This document shows positions 11,689 to 20,063 of a stretch of 64,000 bases of DNA, one piece after another. A program made the translations under genes and the position numbers. The stretch spans positions 62,001-126,000 of the forward strand of contig NZ_NISY01000002.1 in assembly GCF_007595705.1 (NCBI RefSeq), written 5' to 3'. This stretch comes from Streptomyces sp. SAJ15. Lineage in GTDB: Bacteria > Actinomycetota > Actinomycetes > Streptomycetales > Streptomycetaceae. How positions within the stretch are numbered: position 1 is the stretch's first letter; the number at the start of each line of letters is the position of its first letter. The notes under the pieces are model-generated. The model did no database searches. It saw nothing but the letters and a program-made list of their open reading frames with translations, and was not told the DNA's origin.

Positions 11689-11699
11689 GTGCAACTCCT

Positions 11700-11756
11700 G
11701 TTGCGTTAGTAGCTGCCGTGTGTCACCATCATCGTAACGCGACACCGGTTGCGTTA
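11700..11756. promoter_or_regulatory. Candidate TetR operator region
   Basis: TAACGC (11735-11740) and GCGTTA (11751-11756) form an inverted repeat with a 10-base centre containing CACCGG. A further copy, GTTGCGTTAG, sits at 11700-11709. All lie between the TetR start (11688) and the ABC-F start (11809). Confidence 0.5.
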
Positions 11757-11808
11757 GATGGCTGATCGGCCGTCGCCGTCCTGTTTCCAAGCGTCCCGGA
11801 GGTCGCCC

Positions 11809-13470
11809 TTGACCGCTCAGAAGTCCACTCAGCTCTCCCTGCGCGGCGTCACCGTGTCCCGCGGCGACCGGCTCCTCCTCGAGGACGTGTCGTTCTCGGT
11901 ACGGCCCGGCGAGCGGATCGGGATCGTGGGTGAGAACGGCGCGGGGAAGTCCACCCTGCTGCGGCTGCTGGCCGGGCTGGAGCCGCCGGACGACGGGGTG
12001 GCGGTGACGGCCGCCGACGGCGGCGTGGGGCACCTCGGCCAGACCCTGGAGCTGCCCCCGGACCACACCGTCGGCGACGCCGTCGACGCGGCCCTCGCCG
12101 AGTTGCGGACCATGGAGCGCGGGCTGCGGGCGCTGGAGGAGCGTCTCGACGGCGACGACGCGGCTGCCGCGCTGGCCGAATACGGCGAACTGCTCACCGC
12201 GTTCGAGGCGCGCGGCGGCTACGAGGCCGACGCGCGGGTCGACAAGGCCCTGCACGGCCTGGGCCTCGCGCACATCGGTCGCCATCGGCTGCTGGGCGGT
12301 CTCTCCGGCGGCGAGCGGGCCCGACTGGGCCTGGCCTGTCTGATCGCGGCGGCGCCGGAGGTCATGCTGCTGGACGAGCCCACCAACCATCTCGACGGCG
12401 CCGCGCTGACCTGGTTGGAAGACGCCCTGCGGTCCCACCGGGGCACGGTCCTCGCCGTCTCCCACGATCGTGTCTTCCTTGAGCGCGTCGCCACCGCGAT
12501 CGTCGAGGTGGACGCCGACCGCCGCACCCTGGTCCGCTACGGCGGGGGATACGCGGGCTTCGTCGCGGAGAAGGCCGCCGCGCGGCGCCGCTGGGAGCAG
12601 GAGTACGACCAGTGGTGCGCCGAGGTCGCCGCCCTGACCGAGAGCGCCGCCACCGCCGCCCAGCGGGTGGCCCCCGGCCGGGCCCGCAAGGACGGCAACA
12701 AGATGGCGTACGACCGGGACAAGGGGCGCGTGCAGTCGTCGGTCTCCAGCAGGGTGCGCAACGCCCAGGAGCGGCTGCGCCGACTGAAGGAGGAGCCGGT
12801 GCCCCGCCCGCCGGAGCCGTTGCGGTTCGCGGCTCGGCCGGTCGTGGGCACGGCGGGCGGGGTGCTCGTCGGCCTCCACGGAGTGCGGGTGGGCGACCGG
12901 CTGACGGTCGACTCCCTGACCGTCTCCGCCGGGGAGCGGCTGCTGGTGCACGGCGCCAACGGCGCGGGGAAGTCCACCCTCCTGCGACTCATGGCCGGGG
13001 TGGCGGCGCCCGACGCGGGCACCGTGGTGCGGCGCGGCCGGATCGGGTACCTGGCCCAGGAGATCCCCGTCACCAGCCCCCGTGAGCGGTTGCTGGCCGC
13101 CTTCGGCCGCGGCCTCCCGGGAGCCCCCGAGGAGCAGGCGGAACTCCTGCTGTCCTACGGCCTGTTCCGCCCCCGTGACCTCCATGTGCCGGTGGGTGCG
13201 CTCTCCGTGGGTCAGCGCCGCCGGCTGGCCCTGGCCCGGCTGCTGGCCCGCCCGGCGGACCTGCTGCTGCTGGACGAGCCGACGAACCACCTGGCGCTCG
13301 ACCTGGTGGAGGCCCTGGAGCGGGCCCTGGAGAGGTGGACCGGCGCCCTGGTCGTGGTCTCGCACGACCGCCTGCTGCGCGATCGCTTCAACGGCGGGGT
13401 CTGCGAGATAAGCGGCGGGCGGCCGGTCACCGGCGCCCGGAATGAGGCGGTGGCCGCGGCCGCGATCTAG
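11809..13470 (+). CDS. ABC-F family ATP-binding protein (probable ribosome-protection or resistance type)
   Basis: 553 residues from the TTG at 11809, chosen because GGAGG ends six bases upstream; an in-frame ATG at 11758 lacks a ribosome site and lies inside the operator region. Two ABC domains without membrane segments: GENGAGKST (about residue 43) with LSGGERARLGLA and LLDEPTNHLDG, then GANGAGKST (about 382) with LSVGQRRRLALA and LLDEPTNHLALD. The basic linker between them (YDQWCAEVAALTESAATAAQRVAPGRARKDGNK) is like that of ABC-F factors that act on the ribosome, several of which give macrolide, lincosamide or pleuromutilin resistance in streptomycetes. Control by the divergent TetR suggests drug-inducible expression. 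The actual drug cannot be deduced. Confidence 0.88.
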   Translation: MTAQKSTQLSLRGVTVSRGDRLLLEDVSFSVRPGERIGIVGENGAGKSTLLRLLAGLEPPDDGVAVTAADGGVGHLGQTLELPPDHTVGDAVDAALAELRTMERGLRALEERLDGDDAAAALAEYGELLTAFEARGGYEADARVDKALHGLGLAHIGRHRLLGGLSGGERARLGLACLIAAAPEVMLLDEPTNHLDGAALTWLEDALRSHRGTVLAVSHDRVFLERVATAIVEVDADRRTLVRYGGGYAGFVAEKAAARRRWEQEYDQWCAEVAALTESAATAAQRVAPGRARKDGNKMAYDRDKGRVQSSVSSRVRNAQERLRRLKEEPVPRPPEPLRFAARPVVGTAGGVLVGLHGVRVGDRLTVDSLTVSAGERLLVHGANGAGKSTLLRLMAGVAAPDAGTVVRRGRIGYLAQEIPVTSPRERLLAAFGRGLPGAPEEQAELLLSYGLFRPRDLHVPVGALSVGQRRRLALARLLARPADLLLLDEPTNHLALDLVEALERALERWTGALVVVSHDRLLRDRFNGGVCEISGGRPVTGARNEAVAAAAI

Positions 13471-13479
13471 GGTGGCTGC

Positions 13480-14139
13480 ATGGCGCGACCCCACCGCATC
13501 GTCCTGGTACGGCACGGAGAATCGGAGGGAAATGTCGATGACACGGTGTACGAACGAGTGCCCGACCACGCGCTACGGCTGACGGAGCGGGGCCGGAGGC
13601 AGGCACGGGAGGCCGGCGTGCGGCTGCGCGAGCTGTTCGAGGACGAGCCGGTCTCCGCCTATGTCTCGCCGTACCGCCGCACCCACCAGACCTTCCAGTT
13701 GCTGCGCCTCGACCCCTCCCGTACCCGGGTGCGAGAGGAGCCCAGACTGCGGGAGCAGGACTGGGGAAACTGGCAGGACCGGGACGACGTGCAACGGCAG
13801 AAGGCGTATCGCGACGCCTACGGCCACTTCTTCTACCGCTTCGCCCAGGGGGAGTCGGGTGCCGACGTCTACGACCGGGTGGGTGCCTTCCTGGAGAGCC
13901 TGTGGCGGAGTTTCGAGGATCCGGGACACCCGCCGAACGTCCTGCTGGTCACCCACGGTCTCACCATGCGGCTGTTCTGCATGCGATGGCTGCACTGGAC
14001 CGTCGCGGAGTTCGAGTGCCTCTCCAACCCGGGAAACGGCGAGATGCGCATGCTGCAGCTCGGTGCCGACGGGCGGTACCGGCTGGACCGTCCCTTCGAG
14101 CGCTGGTGCACGCCCGAGCCATATGACCTCACCGGTTAG
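13480..14139 (+). CDS. Histidine phosphatase (phosphoglycerate mutase superfamily)
   Basis: 219 residues. The phosphate-binding motif LVRHGES gives catalytic His12, and a second histidine, H159, is in LLVTHGLTMR. SPYRRTHQTFQLL carries the usual arginine of the phosphate pocket. The substrate of this branch is unknown; it is not close to the glycolytic dPGM by motif. The ATG is preceded by TAGGGT at 13468-13473, six bases upstream, so the transcript is probably leaderless, and the T-A-G of that -10 element is also the stop codon of the ABC-F gene. Confidence 0.88.
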   Translation: MARPHRIVLVRHGESEGNVDDTVYERVPDHALRLTERGRRQAREAGVRLRELFEDEPVSAYVSPYRRTHQTFQLLRLDPSRTRVREEPRLREQDWGNWQDRDDVQRQKAYRDAYGHFFYRFAQGESGADVYDRVGAFLESLWRSFEDPGHPPNVLLVTHGLTMRLFCMRWLHWTVAEFECLSNPGNGEMRMLQLGADGRYRLDRPFERWCTPEPYDLTG

Positions 14140-14166
14140 GGCTTCACCGGGTTAGAGTTCGCAGCG

Positions 14167-15057
14167 ATGAGCGCTGACCGTTTCACCCGCGCCCTCGCCA
14201 GTCTGCGGGGGCTCGCCGTGGGGGATGCCCTCGGCTCCCAGTTCTTCGTGCCCGCCAACTACCCGAAACTGTCGCGCCGTGAGCTGCCGCCCGCGCCCTG
14301 GCAATGGACGGACGACACCGAGATGGCGTGCTCGGTGCTGGCCGTCCTCGCGGCCCACGGTCGGATCGACCAGGACGCACTGGCCCGCTCCTTCGCCGAG
14401 CACCACGACTTCGACCGCGGCTACGGCCCGGCCGTGAACCGGATGCTCCGACTGATCAGGGAGGGCGACGACTGGCGGGAGCTGGCCGCCGGACTCTTCA
14501 AGGGGCAGGGCTCGTGGGGCAACGGCGCCGCGATGCGCATCGCTCCCCTCGGCGCCTGGTACGCGGGCGACGCGGAGCAGGCCACGCACCAGGCGGAGAT
14601 CTCCGCCTACACCACCCATCAGCACCGGGAGGCGGTGGCCGGGGCGATGGCGGTCGCGGCCGCCGCGGCGCTGACCGCGGCTCCGGAGGGCGTCGCCGGC
14701 CCGGAGGCGCTGCTGGACGAGGTGATCGCCCTGGTGCCGCGCAGCGCCGTGCAGGCCGGGCTGCGTCGTGCCCGGGACATGCTCGACTACGGGGACACGG
14801 GCACGGTCGCCGCGGTCCTGGGCTGCGGCCGGCGCACCAGCGCCCATGACACCGTGCCCTTCGCCCTGTGGGCGGCCGCCCGCCACCTCGGCTCGTTCGA
14901 GGACGCGTTCTGGACCACCGCCCAGGCGGGCGGCGACGTGGACACCACGTGCGCGATCGTCGGCGGTGTGATCGCGGCCGGCGAGGCGGGCGCCCCGCCG
15001 CTCGCCTGGTGGGAGAGCGTCGAGGCGCTTCCGGACTGGCTCCCGTCGGCAGGGTGA
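14167..15057 (+). CDS. ADP-ribosylglycohydrolase (DraG/ARH family)
   Basis: 296 residues. The start LRGLAVGDALGSQF, the metal ligands WTDDTEMA (Thr-Asp-Asp), GSWGNGAAMRIAPLG and the C-terminal GGDVDTTCAIVGGVIAAG are all hallmarks of the binuclear Mg2+ site of ADP-ribosyl hydrolases. These remove ADP-ribose from proteins or cleave small ADP-ribosyl compounds; the target here is not known. A TAGAGT element lies 8 bases before the ATG, again suggesting a very short leader. It follows the histidine phosphatase by 27 bases. About 320 bases of gene-free DNA (15058-15378) follow; I see nothing in it except a weak GACCGG/CCGGTC hairpin near 15063. Confidence 0.92.
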   Translation: MSADRFTRALASLRGLAVGDALGSQFFVPANYPKLSRRELPPAPWQWTDDTEMACSVLAVLAAHGRIDQDALARSFAEHHDFDRGYGPAVNRMLRLIREGDDWRELAAGLFKGQGSWGNGAAMRIAPLGAWYAGDAEQATHQAEISAYTTHQHREAVAGAMAVAAAAALTAAPEGVAGPEALLDEVIALVPRSAVQAGLRRARDMLDYGDTGTVAAVLGCGRRTSAHDTVPFALWAAARHLGSFEDAFWTTAQAGGDVDTTCAIVGGVIAAGEAGAPPLAWWESVEALPDWLPSAG

Positions 15058-15378
15058 TCGGCCGACCGGCGACGGCGACCGGTCACCCGTGACCTGACCC
15101 TTCGATGCTTCGCTCGCGGCCGGCCTCCCGTGGCGTTCAGGGCGGTGATCGTCGGACGCGCCGGAGCGGCCACGCGCCGGCGTCCTCCGCGCGTCGAGGC
15201 GGTGATCTCCGTTCTCGGCGCTCGGAGTTCGCCGGAGCCGGCCCTCGGCGAGGCGCGGTCCACCCGGGCGCGCGCCGGCCGCGACGGGGATGCCCCGCCG
15301 TTCCGAAGGGCGGTGGCGGCTCGGTGGGCGGCCCCTGCGCCGAGGGCGTCATCACGGCGGCGTAGTGTGGTTCACGTC

Positions 15379-16080
15379 ATGGCCTACGAACCGCCCACTC
15401 ACACCGTCGAGCGCTCCCTGCGCGCCACCACCGGAGCCCGGATCATCGTCGGTATCGACGAGGTCGGGCGAGGGGCGTGGGCAGGCCCGGTCACCGTCTG
15501 CGCGGCCGTCACCGGCCTGCGTCGGCCGCCCGCCGGGCTCACGGACTCCAAGCTGCTCACGCCCAAGCGGCGCACGGAACTCGCCCGCGAACTGGAGAGC
15601 TGGGTGACCGCGCACGCGCTCGGGCACGCCTCGCCCCAGGAGATCGACGAGCTGGGCATGACCGCCGCGCTGCGGCTCGCCGCGACGCGTGCCCTCGACG
15701 GGCTGCCGATGCGCCCCGACGCGGTGATCCTCGACGGGAAGCACGACTACCTCGGGGCGCCCTGGCGGGTGCGCACCGTCATCAAGGGCGACCGCAGCTG
15801 TGTCGTGGTGGCCGCGGCCTCGGTGATCGCCAAGGTCTACCGAGACGCGATGATGGTCGAACTCGGAGTCGAGCATTCCGACTTCTGCTTCGCTGACAAC
15901 GCCGGTTACCCTTCGCCGGTACACCGCGCAGCCTTGGAGGAGCTCGGGCCCACTCCGCATCACCGCCTGTCCTGGGCCTACCTGGACGCCCTGCCGCGTT
16001 GGCGGCACCTCAAGCGGGGCCGCAGCGCCCCTGAAACCGCTGCGATGGAAGCCGTTGGCCAATTGGGTTTCGACTTCTGA
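15379..16080 (+). CDS. rnhB: Ribonuclease HII
   Basis: 233 residues. Cleaves RNA in RNA-DNA hybrids and single ribonucleotides in DNA. The catalytic acidic residues are D27 and E28 ([13 protein letters not shown]), D119 (ILDGKHDY) and D156 (KVYRDAMM). [13 protein letters not shown] is the conserved substrate-binding segment. The frame remains open upstream to 15130, but family similarity starts at about [12 protein letters not shown], and TAGTGT lies 10 bases before this ATG, so this start is preferred. Confidence 0.95.
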   Translation: MAYEPPTHTVERSLRATTGARIIVGIDEVGRGAWAGPVTVCAAVTGLRRPPAGLTDSKLLTPKRRTELARELESWVTAHALGHASPQEIDELGMTAALRLAATRALDGLPMRPDAVILDGKHDYLGAPWRVRTVIKGDRSCVVVAAASVIAKVYRDAMMVELGVEHSDFCFADNAGYPSPVHRAALEELGPTPHHRLSWAYLDALPRWRHLKRGRSAPETAAMEAVGQLGFDF

Positions 16081-16103
16081 GCGGAGAATTCCGCCACCCG
16101 CCG

Positions 16104-16757
16104 ATGCGACTCGCACCGGCGTTTGATAAATATCAGATCATGCCTCTCTTCCCCGAGGAGCCTCAGATTCACGAGAGTGTCCCGGGTCCCCGCGCGACGC
16201 CGGCCGCTGGCCGCACCGTGCCGACCCCCCGTCCCGTCCCCGGTCCCGGACCCCGGCCCGTTCCGCGGCGCCCCGGCACCCCGGGCCCGAACCGCGGTCC
16301 GGCCGCGCCCCCGTCGCAGCGCGCCGGGGGCGACGCCGCGAAGCCCGCACCGCCCACCAAGGCATCGTCCACTCCGCAGATCCAGCTGATCCCCGCCTCG
16401 GTGGAGGGCGCGCTGGACGCCGCGGACGAGGCCGTCGACCTGTTGCTGGACTCCGGCCGCGCACCGAGCGACATCCTGGTGCTCACCACCGGTGACCAGC
16501 ACCCCTGGGCCGCGCACGAGCTGTCGTTCGGCGAGGACTCGTACTGGGCGCAGCACGACGCCGGTGACGACGTCTTCTACGCCGACATCGAGGCCTCGCG
16601 CGCCCAGTCCCGCCCAGTGGTGGTCGTCGCGGTCAACGGTGGTGCCGACGCCTCCGTCGCCCGCGCCCTGCCCGGGGCGATGGCCCGTGCCAAGGTGCTG
16701 CTGATCGTCTGCGGGGACCCGCAGCGGATCAACAGCCTCATGACCGCGGGCGTCTGA
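16104..16757 (+). CDS. Unknown protein: Pro-rich N-terminus plus SF1-helicase-like C-terminal fragment
   Basis: 217 residues if the ATG at 16104 is used; an in-frame ATG at 16140 (MPLFPEEPQ) is equally possible, as neither has a clear ribosome site. Residues ~20-90 are a Pro/Arg/Ala-rich low-complexity region. The remaining ~120 residues form an alpha/beta domain: DILVLTTGDQHPWAAHELSFG, then RPVVVVAVNGG, then LPGAMARAKVLLIVCGDP. The last phrase resembles motif VI of UvrD-like helicases (A-x-T/A-R-A-+-x-x-L-x-x-x-G-D), and the first resembles motif IV, but there is no Walker A or DEAD-like segment, so it cannot be a helicase alone. Function unknown. Located directly after rnhB. Confidence 0.75.
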   Translation: MRLAPAFDKYQIMPLFPEEPQIHESVPGPRATPAAGRTVPTPRPVPGPGPRPVPRRPGTPGPNRGPAAPPSQRAGGDAAKPAPPTKASSTPQIQLIPASVEGALDAADEAVDLLLDSGRAPSDILVLTTGDQHPWAAHELSFGEDSYWAQHDAGDDVFYADIEASRAQSRPVVVVAVNGGADASVARALPGAMARAKVLLIVCGDPQRINSLMTAGV

Positions 16758-16789
16758 CCCCGGCGGCAGGGTCTCACCACCCGTGTGAC

Positions 16790-16860
16790 GGTCCGGGTCC
16801 GGACCGAGCCCCCGGTAGCCGGAGCGCCCGGTGTCCGGCGGCCCCTGCCGACGGGGCCGC
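16790..16860. terminator. Two hairpins between convergent genes
   Basis: GGTCCGG-GT-CCGGACC (16790-16805) and GCGGCCCC-TGCCGAC-GGGGCCGC (16838-16860) lie between the gene ending at 16757 and the one ending at 16864 on the other strand. Confidence 0.5.
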
Positions 16861-16863
16861 TCG

Positions 16864-17550
16864 TCACCGGGCGGCTGTGTGCCGGTGTGCCTCCGGCGCG
16901 CCGCCGCCGGACCGGGCCAGCCCGGCCGGGGCGACGCCCCCGGTGTCCAGGGAGCCCTTCGCCATCCTCTCGGGGCGGCCCTGGCGCGGAATGACGGCGG
17001 AGGAGGCCGGGGCGTTCGCATCCACGGTCCACTCCGGAGCGGAGGCGGCGTGCGGCCGCCTGCCGCCGCGCGCCTCGCCCAGCACCTGCCAGCCGCCGGG
17101 GGTGAGCGTGATGTACGCCCCGCAGCGCAGCCCATGCAGGGTGCAGGCGTCTCGCAGGCCCCACATCCAGGCCCCGTCCTCCTCCGTCCAGCGGCCTTCG
17201 CCGTCACGGCAGTAGAGCAGCACCGCGGTGCGGACCGGTCTACGGCGGCGCAGGTCGTGGGGTATCACGCTGCGCAGCCGGTCCAGCAGCGCGTTGCGGA
17301 ACTCCCAGCCGTCGGCCGCGGTGTTCCCACGGCTGAAGGACGCGCTTGCCACCAGGCGTTCCTCGGGATCGAGGACCGCGACGACCGCCGTCGAGGGGGT
17401 GGGCAGATGGCGCGCGTGCAGGCCGGTGATCACTGCACGTGGATCGCGCAGCAAAGGGATGCTCGCGGCGGCCCACTCGGCTGGTTCGAGCAGCCGGCCC
17501 AGCGGTGTGGCGCGGTCGGCGGATGGCGGCGGAGCGAAGCTGAGGGCCAC
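16864..17550 (-). CDS. Conserved-looking hypothetical protein
   Basis: 228 residues from the GTG at 17550, which has GGGAGG just upstream; an in-frame start at 17610 adds 20 residues without a ribosome site. I do not recognise the family. The middle (about residues 40-170) is well folded-looking: AVITGLHARHLPTPSTAVVAVLDPEERLVASASF, then RTAVLLYCRDGEGRWTEEDGAWMWGLRDACTLHGLRCG and AYITLTPGGWQVLGEARGG. The DACTLHG and LLYCRDG phrases look like a compact alpha/beta domain reminiscent of DUF4192-like proteins, and a DUF4192 gene lies 2.5 kb away, so a distant relationship is possible (inference only). The last ~55 residues are low complexity. The 215 bases between it and the RecQ gene hold no gene. 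Confidence 0.65.
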   Translation of the reverse strand: MALSFAPPPSADRATPLGRLLEPAEWAAASIPLLRDPRAVITGLHARHLPTPSTAVVAVLDPEERLVASASFSRGNTAADGWEFRNALLDRLRSVIPHDLRRRRPVRTAVLLYCRDGEGRWTEEDGAWMWGLRDACTLHGLRCGAYITLTPGGWQVLGEARGGRRPHAASAPEWTVDANAPASSAVIPRQGRPERMAKGSLDTGGVAPAGLARSGGGAPEAHRHTAAR

Positions 17551-17765
17551 GGTCCTCCCTTCGTCTGCGCGCACGGTCGGTCGCGGGGCGTGCGACGGGC
17601 AGCACGCCACGACACCCAGCGGACCGCGGGCGAATGGGGATGGGAAGCTGACTCCATTCTTTCGGTCGCACTGGCATGCGGCAACGCGCCTGTGGCCGCT
17701 GATGGCCGATATGTGGTGGTGTGGCCTCTATATTCCTGCGCGTTCCCGTCGATGGCTCCGTCGGC

Positions 17766-19952
17766 TCACCCCTGCACCGCCAGGACCAGCGGAAACACCT
17801 CTCCCGCCCCCGCCTGCCGCAACAGGCGAGCGGCCACCGCCATGGTCCACCCGGTGTCGGCCAGATCGTCCACGAGCAGCACCGGTCCGCCCGCCCGGGC
17901 GAGCGCGGCCGCCAGGTCCGGATCGACGGTGAGCGCCCCGTGCAGCGCCCGCAGCCGCTGGGCGCTGTTGCTGCGTGGAATACGCGTGTCCGCCCCGGCG
18001 TCCGCGTACCCCACGGTTCCGAGCAGGGGCATCCGGCCCACCGAGGAGATCCGCTCGCCGAGGGACTGGATCAGCCGCGGGCGGGTGCGCGAGGCGATGG
18101 TGACGACGCCGACCGGACGCGCGGGGGCGTCGGGGGCTCCCGAGGCCCAGCCGCCGGGCCCCCTGGCCCAGTCCGCGAGCACCGTGACCACCGCGTCCGC
18201 GACATCGTCGGGCACGGGGCCGTCCGGGGTCTGCGGGGAGAGCAGCGGGCGCAGCCGGTTGCCCCAGCCGATGTCGGAGAGCCGGCCCAGCGCCCGGCCG
18301 GTGGCGGCCTGTTCGCCCGCCGGGATGCGGCCCTTGAGGTCGACGCCGACGGCGGGCAGCCCCGTCGGCCACATCCGACGCGGCTCCACCTCGACCCCCG
18401 GCCGGCCGAGCTCACCGCGCGCCGCGTCGAGCGCCGAAGCGGACACCTCGGCGGTGAACCGAGCCCCCGCGCAGTTGTCACAGCGCCCGCACGGCGCGGC
18501 CGTCTCATCGTCCAACTGCCGCCGCAGGAACTCCATCCGGCAGCCGCCCGTCGTCGCGTACTCCCGCATGGCCTGCTGCTCGGCCTCGCGCTGCCGGGCC
18601 ACCCACGCATAGCGCTCGGCGTCGTACGTCCAGGGGCGTCCGGTCGCCGTCCAGCCGCCGCGCACCCGACGCACCGCGCCGTCCACGTCGAGCACCTTGA
18701 GCATGATCTCCAGCCGTGAGCGGCGCAGGTCGACCTGCGGTTCGAGGGCCGGCAAGGACACCGGGCGGTCCGCCGCGGCCAGCACGTCGAGGGTGCGGCG
18801 CACCTGCTCCTCGGCGGGGAAGGCGAGCGAGGCGAAGTACCGCCAGATCGCCTCGTCCTCGCGCCCGGGAAGCAGCAGCACCTCGGCGTGCTCCACCCCG
18901 CGGCCGGCCCGGCCGACCTGCTGGTAGTAGGCGATGGGGGAGGACGGCGAGCCCAGGTGGACCACGAAGCCGAGGTCGGGCTTGTCGAAGCCCATGCCCA
19001 GCGCCGAGGTGGCGACCAGCGCCTTGACGCGGTTTCCGAGCAGATCCTCCTCGGCCTGCAGCCGATCGGCGTTCTCCGTCTTGCCGGTATAGGAGGAGAC
19101 GGTGTGGCCGCGCTGCCGCAGGAACGCCGTGACCTCCTCGGCGGCCGCGACCGTGAGGGTGTAGACGATCCCCGAGCCCGGCAGGTCCGAGAGGTGGTCG
19201 GCCAGCCAGGCCAGCCGGTGCGCGGCGTCCGGCAGGGAGACCACGGACAGGCTCAGGCTCTCGCGCTCCAGCGGCCCCCGCAGCACCAAGGCCCGCGAGG
19301 ACTCCGGCCCGGCCCCCGGCTGCTGTCCGCCGGTGCCCAGCTGATCGGCGACATCGGCGGTGACCCGGGCGTTGGCGGTCGCGGTGGTCGCCAGCACCGG
19401 GACGCCGGGCGACAGCTCCGCGAGCATGGTGCGCAGCCTGCGATAGTCGGGCCGGAAGTCGTGCCCCCAGTCGGAGATGCAGTGCGCCTCGTCGACGACC
19501 AGCAGACCGGTGGCGGCGGCGAGCTTGGGCAGCACCTGGTCGCGAAAGTCCGGGTTGTTCAGCCGCTCCGGGCTGACCAGCAGCACATCCACATCACCGG
19601 CGGCCACCTCGGCCTGGACGGTGTCCCACTCCTCGGTGTTGGCCGAATTGATGGTGCGCGCGCGGATCCCGGCCCGCTCGGCCGCCTCGACCTGGTTGCG
19701 CATCAGCGCGAGCAGCGGGGAGACGATTACCGTGGGGCCGCTGCCGCGCTCGCGGAGCAGCGCGGTCGCCACGAAGTACACCGCGGACTTGCCCCAGCCC
19801 GTGCGCTGCACCACCAGCGCCCTGCGGCGGTCGGCGACCAGCGCCTCGACCGCCCGCCACTGGTCCTCGCGCAGTCGGGCGGCGCCGGTGGCGTCCCCGA
19901 CGAGGCGGGCGAGGACACGGTCTGCCGAGGCACGGAGTTCGTCGTTGCTCAT
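17766..19952 (-). CDS. RecQ-family DNA helicase with C-terminal phosphoribosyltransferase-like segment
   Basis: 728 residues; ATG at 19952 with a G-rich ribosome site. Helicase core: Walker A QRTGWGKSAVYF (residues ~49-60), DEAH at 154-157 within VVDEAHCISDWGHDFRPDYR, LATTATAN, GFVVHLGSPSS and QQVGRAGRG. A zinc-binding cluster with C-x2-C-x2-C spacing (PCGRCDNCAG, about residue 487) follows as in RecQ. After this come ~230 residues unlike standard RQC/HRDC, ending with VLLVDDLADTGWTMAVA (about residue 691), which matches the PRPP-binding signature of type I phosphoribosyltransferases. Family members unwind recombination intermediates 3' to 5'; the role of the added domain is unknown. Divergent from a DUF4192 gene across a DnaA-box palindrome. 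Confidence 0.9.
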   Translation of the reverse strand: MSNDELRASADRVLARLVGDATGAARLREDQWRAVEALVADRRRALVVQRTGWGKSAVYFVATALLRERGSGPTVIVSPLLALMRNQVEAAERAGIRARTINSANTEEWDTVQAEVAAGDVDVLLVSPERLNNPDFRDQVLPKLAAATGLLVVDEAHCISDWGHDFRPDYRRLRTMLAELSPGVPVLATTATANARVTADVADQLGTGGQQPGAGPESSRALVLRGPLERESLSLSVVSLPDAAHRLAWLADHLSDLPGSGIVYTLTVAAAEEVTAFLRQRGHTVSSYTGKTENADRLQAEEDLLGNRVKALVATSALGMGFDKPDLGFVVHLGSPSSPIAYYQQVGRAGRGVEHAEVLLLPGREDEAIWRYFASLAFPAEEQVRRTLDVLAAADRPVSLPALEPQVDLRRSRLEIMLKVLDVDGAVRRVRGGWTATGRPWTYDAERYAWVARQREAEQQAMREYATTGGCRMEFLRRQLDDETAAPCGRCDNCAGARFTAEVSASALDAARGELGRPGVEVEPRRMWPTGLPAVGVDLKGRIPAGEQAATGRALGRLSDIGWGNRLRPLLSPQTPDGPVPDDVADAVVTVLADWARGPGGWASGAPDAPARPVGVVTIASRTRPRLIQSLGERISSVGRMPLLGTVGYADAGADTRIPRSNSAQRLRALHGALTVDPDLAAALARAGGPVLLVDDLADTGWTMAVAARLLRQAGAGEVFPLVLAVQG

Positions 19953-20001
19953 CCCCCCATGCAACCCGATGCCACCGACATCACGCGAATGCTCTCGGCA
20001 G

Positions 20002-20025
20002 CCTGTGGATAACGTTATCCACAGG
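20002..20025. promoter_or_regulatory. Perfect 24-bp palindrome of two inverted DnaA boxes
   Basis: The two arms are CCTGTGGATAAC (20002-20013) and GTTATCCACAGG (20014-20025), exact complements. Each arm contains the full consensus DnaA box TTATCCACA. It lies in the 111-base gap between the divergent recQ-like and DUF4192 genes, 50 and 39 bases from their starts, and is much more AT-rich than its surroundings. DnaA could act here as a transcription factor or a DnaA titration site (inference). Confidence 0.75.
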
Positions 20026-20063
20026 GGTGGTGCGATCATGCCGGGCCGCGGGACCGTCCTGCC

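Noticed and set aside
15130..15378. Upstream extension of rnhB
   Set aside because: Outside the family length; low-complexity; a promoter-like TAGTGT precedes the shorter start.
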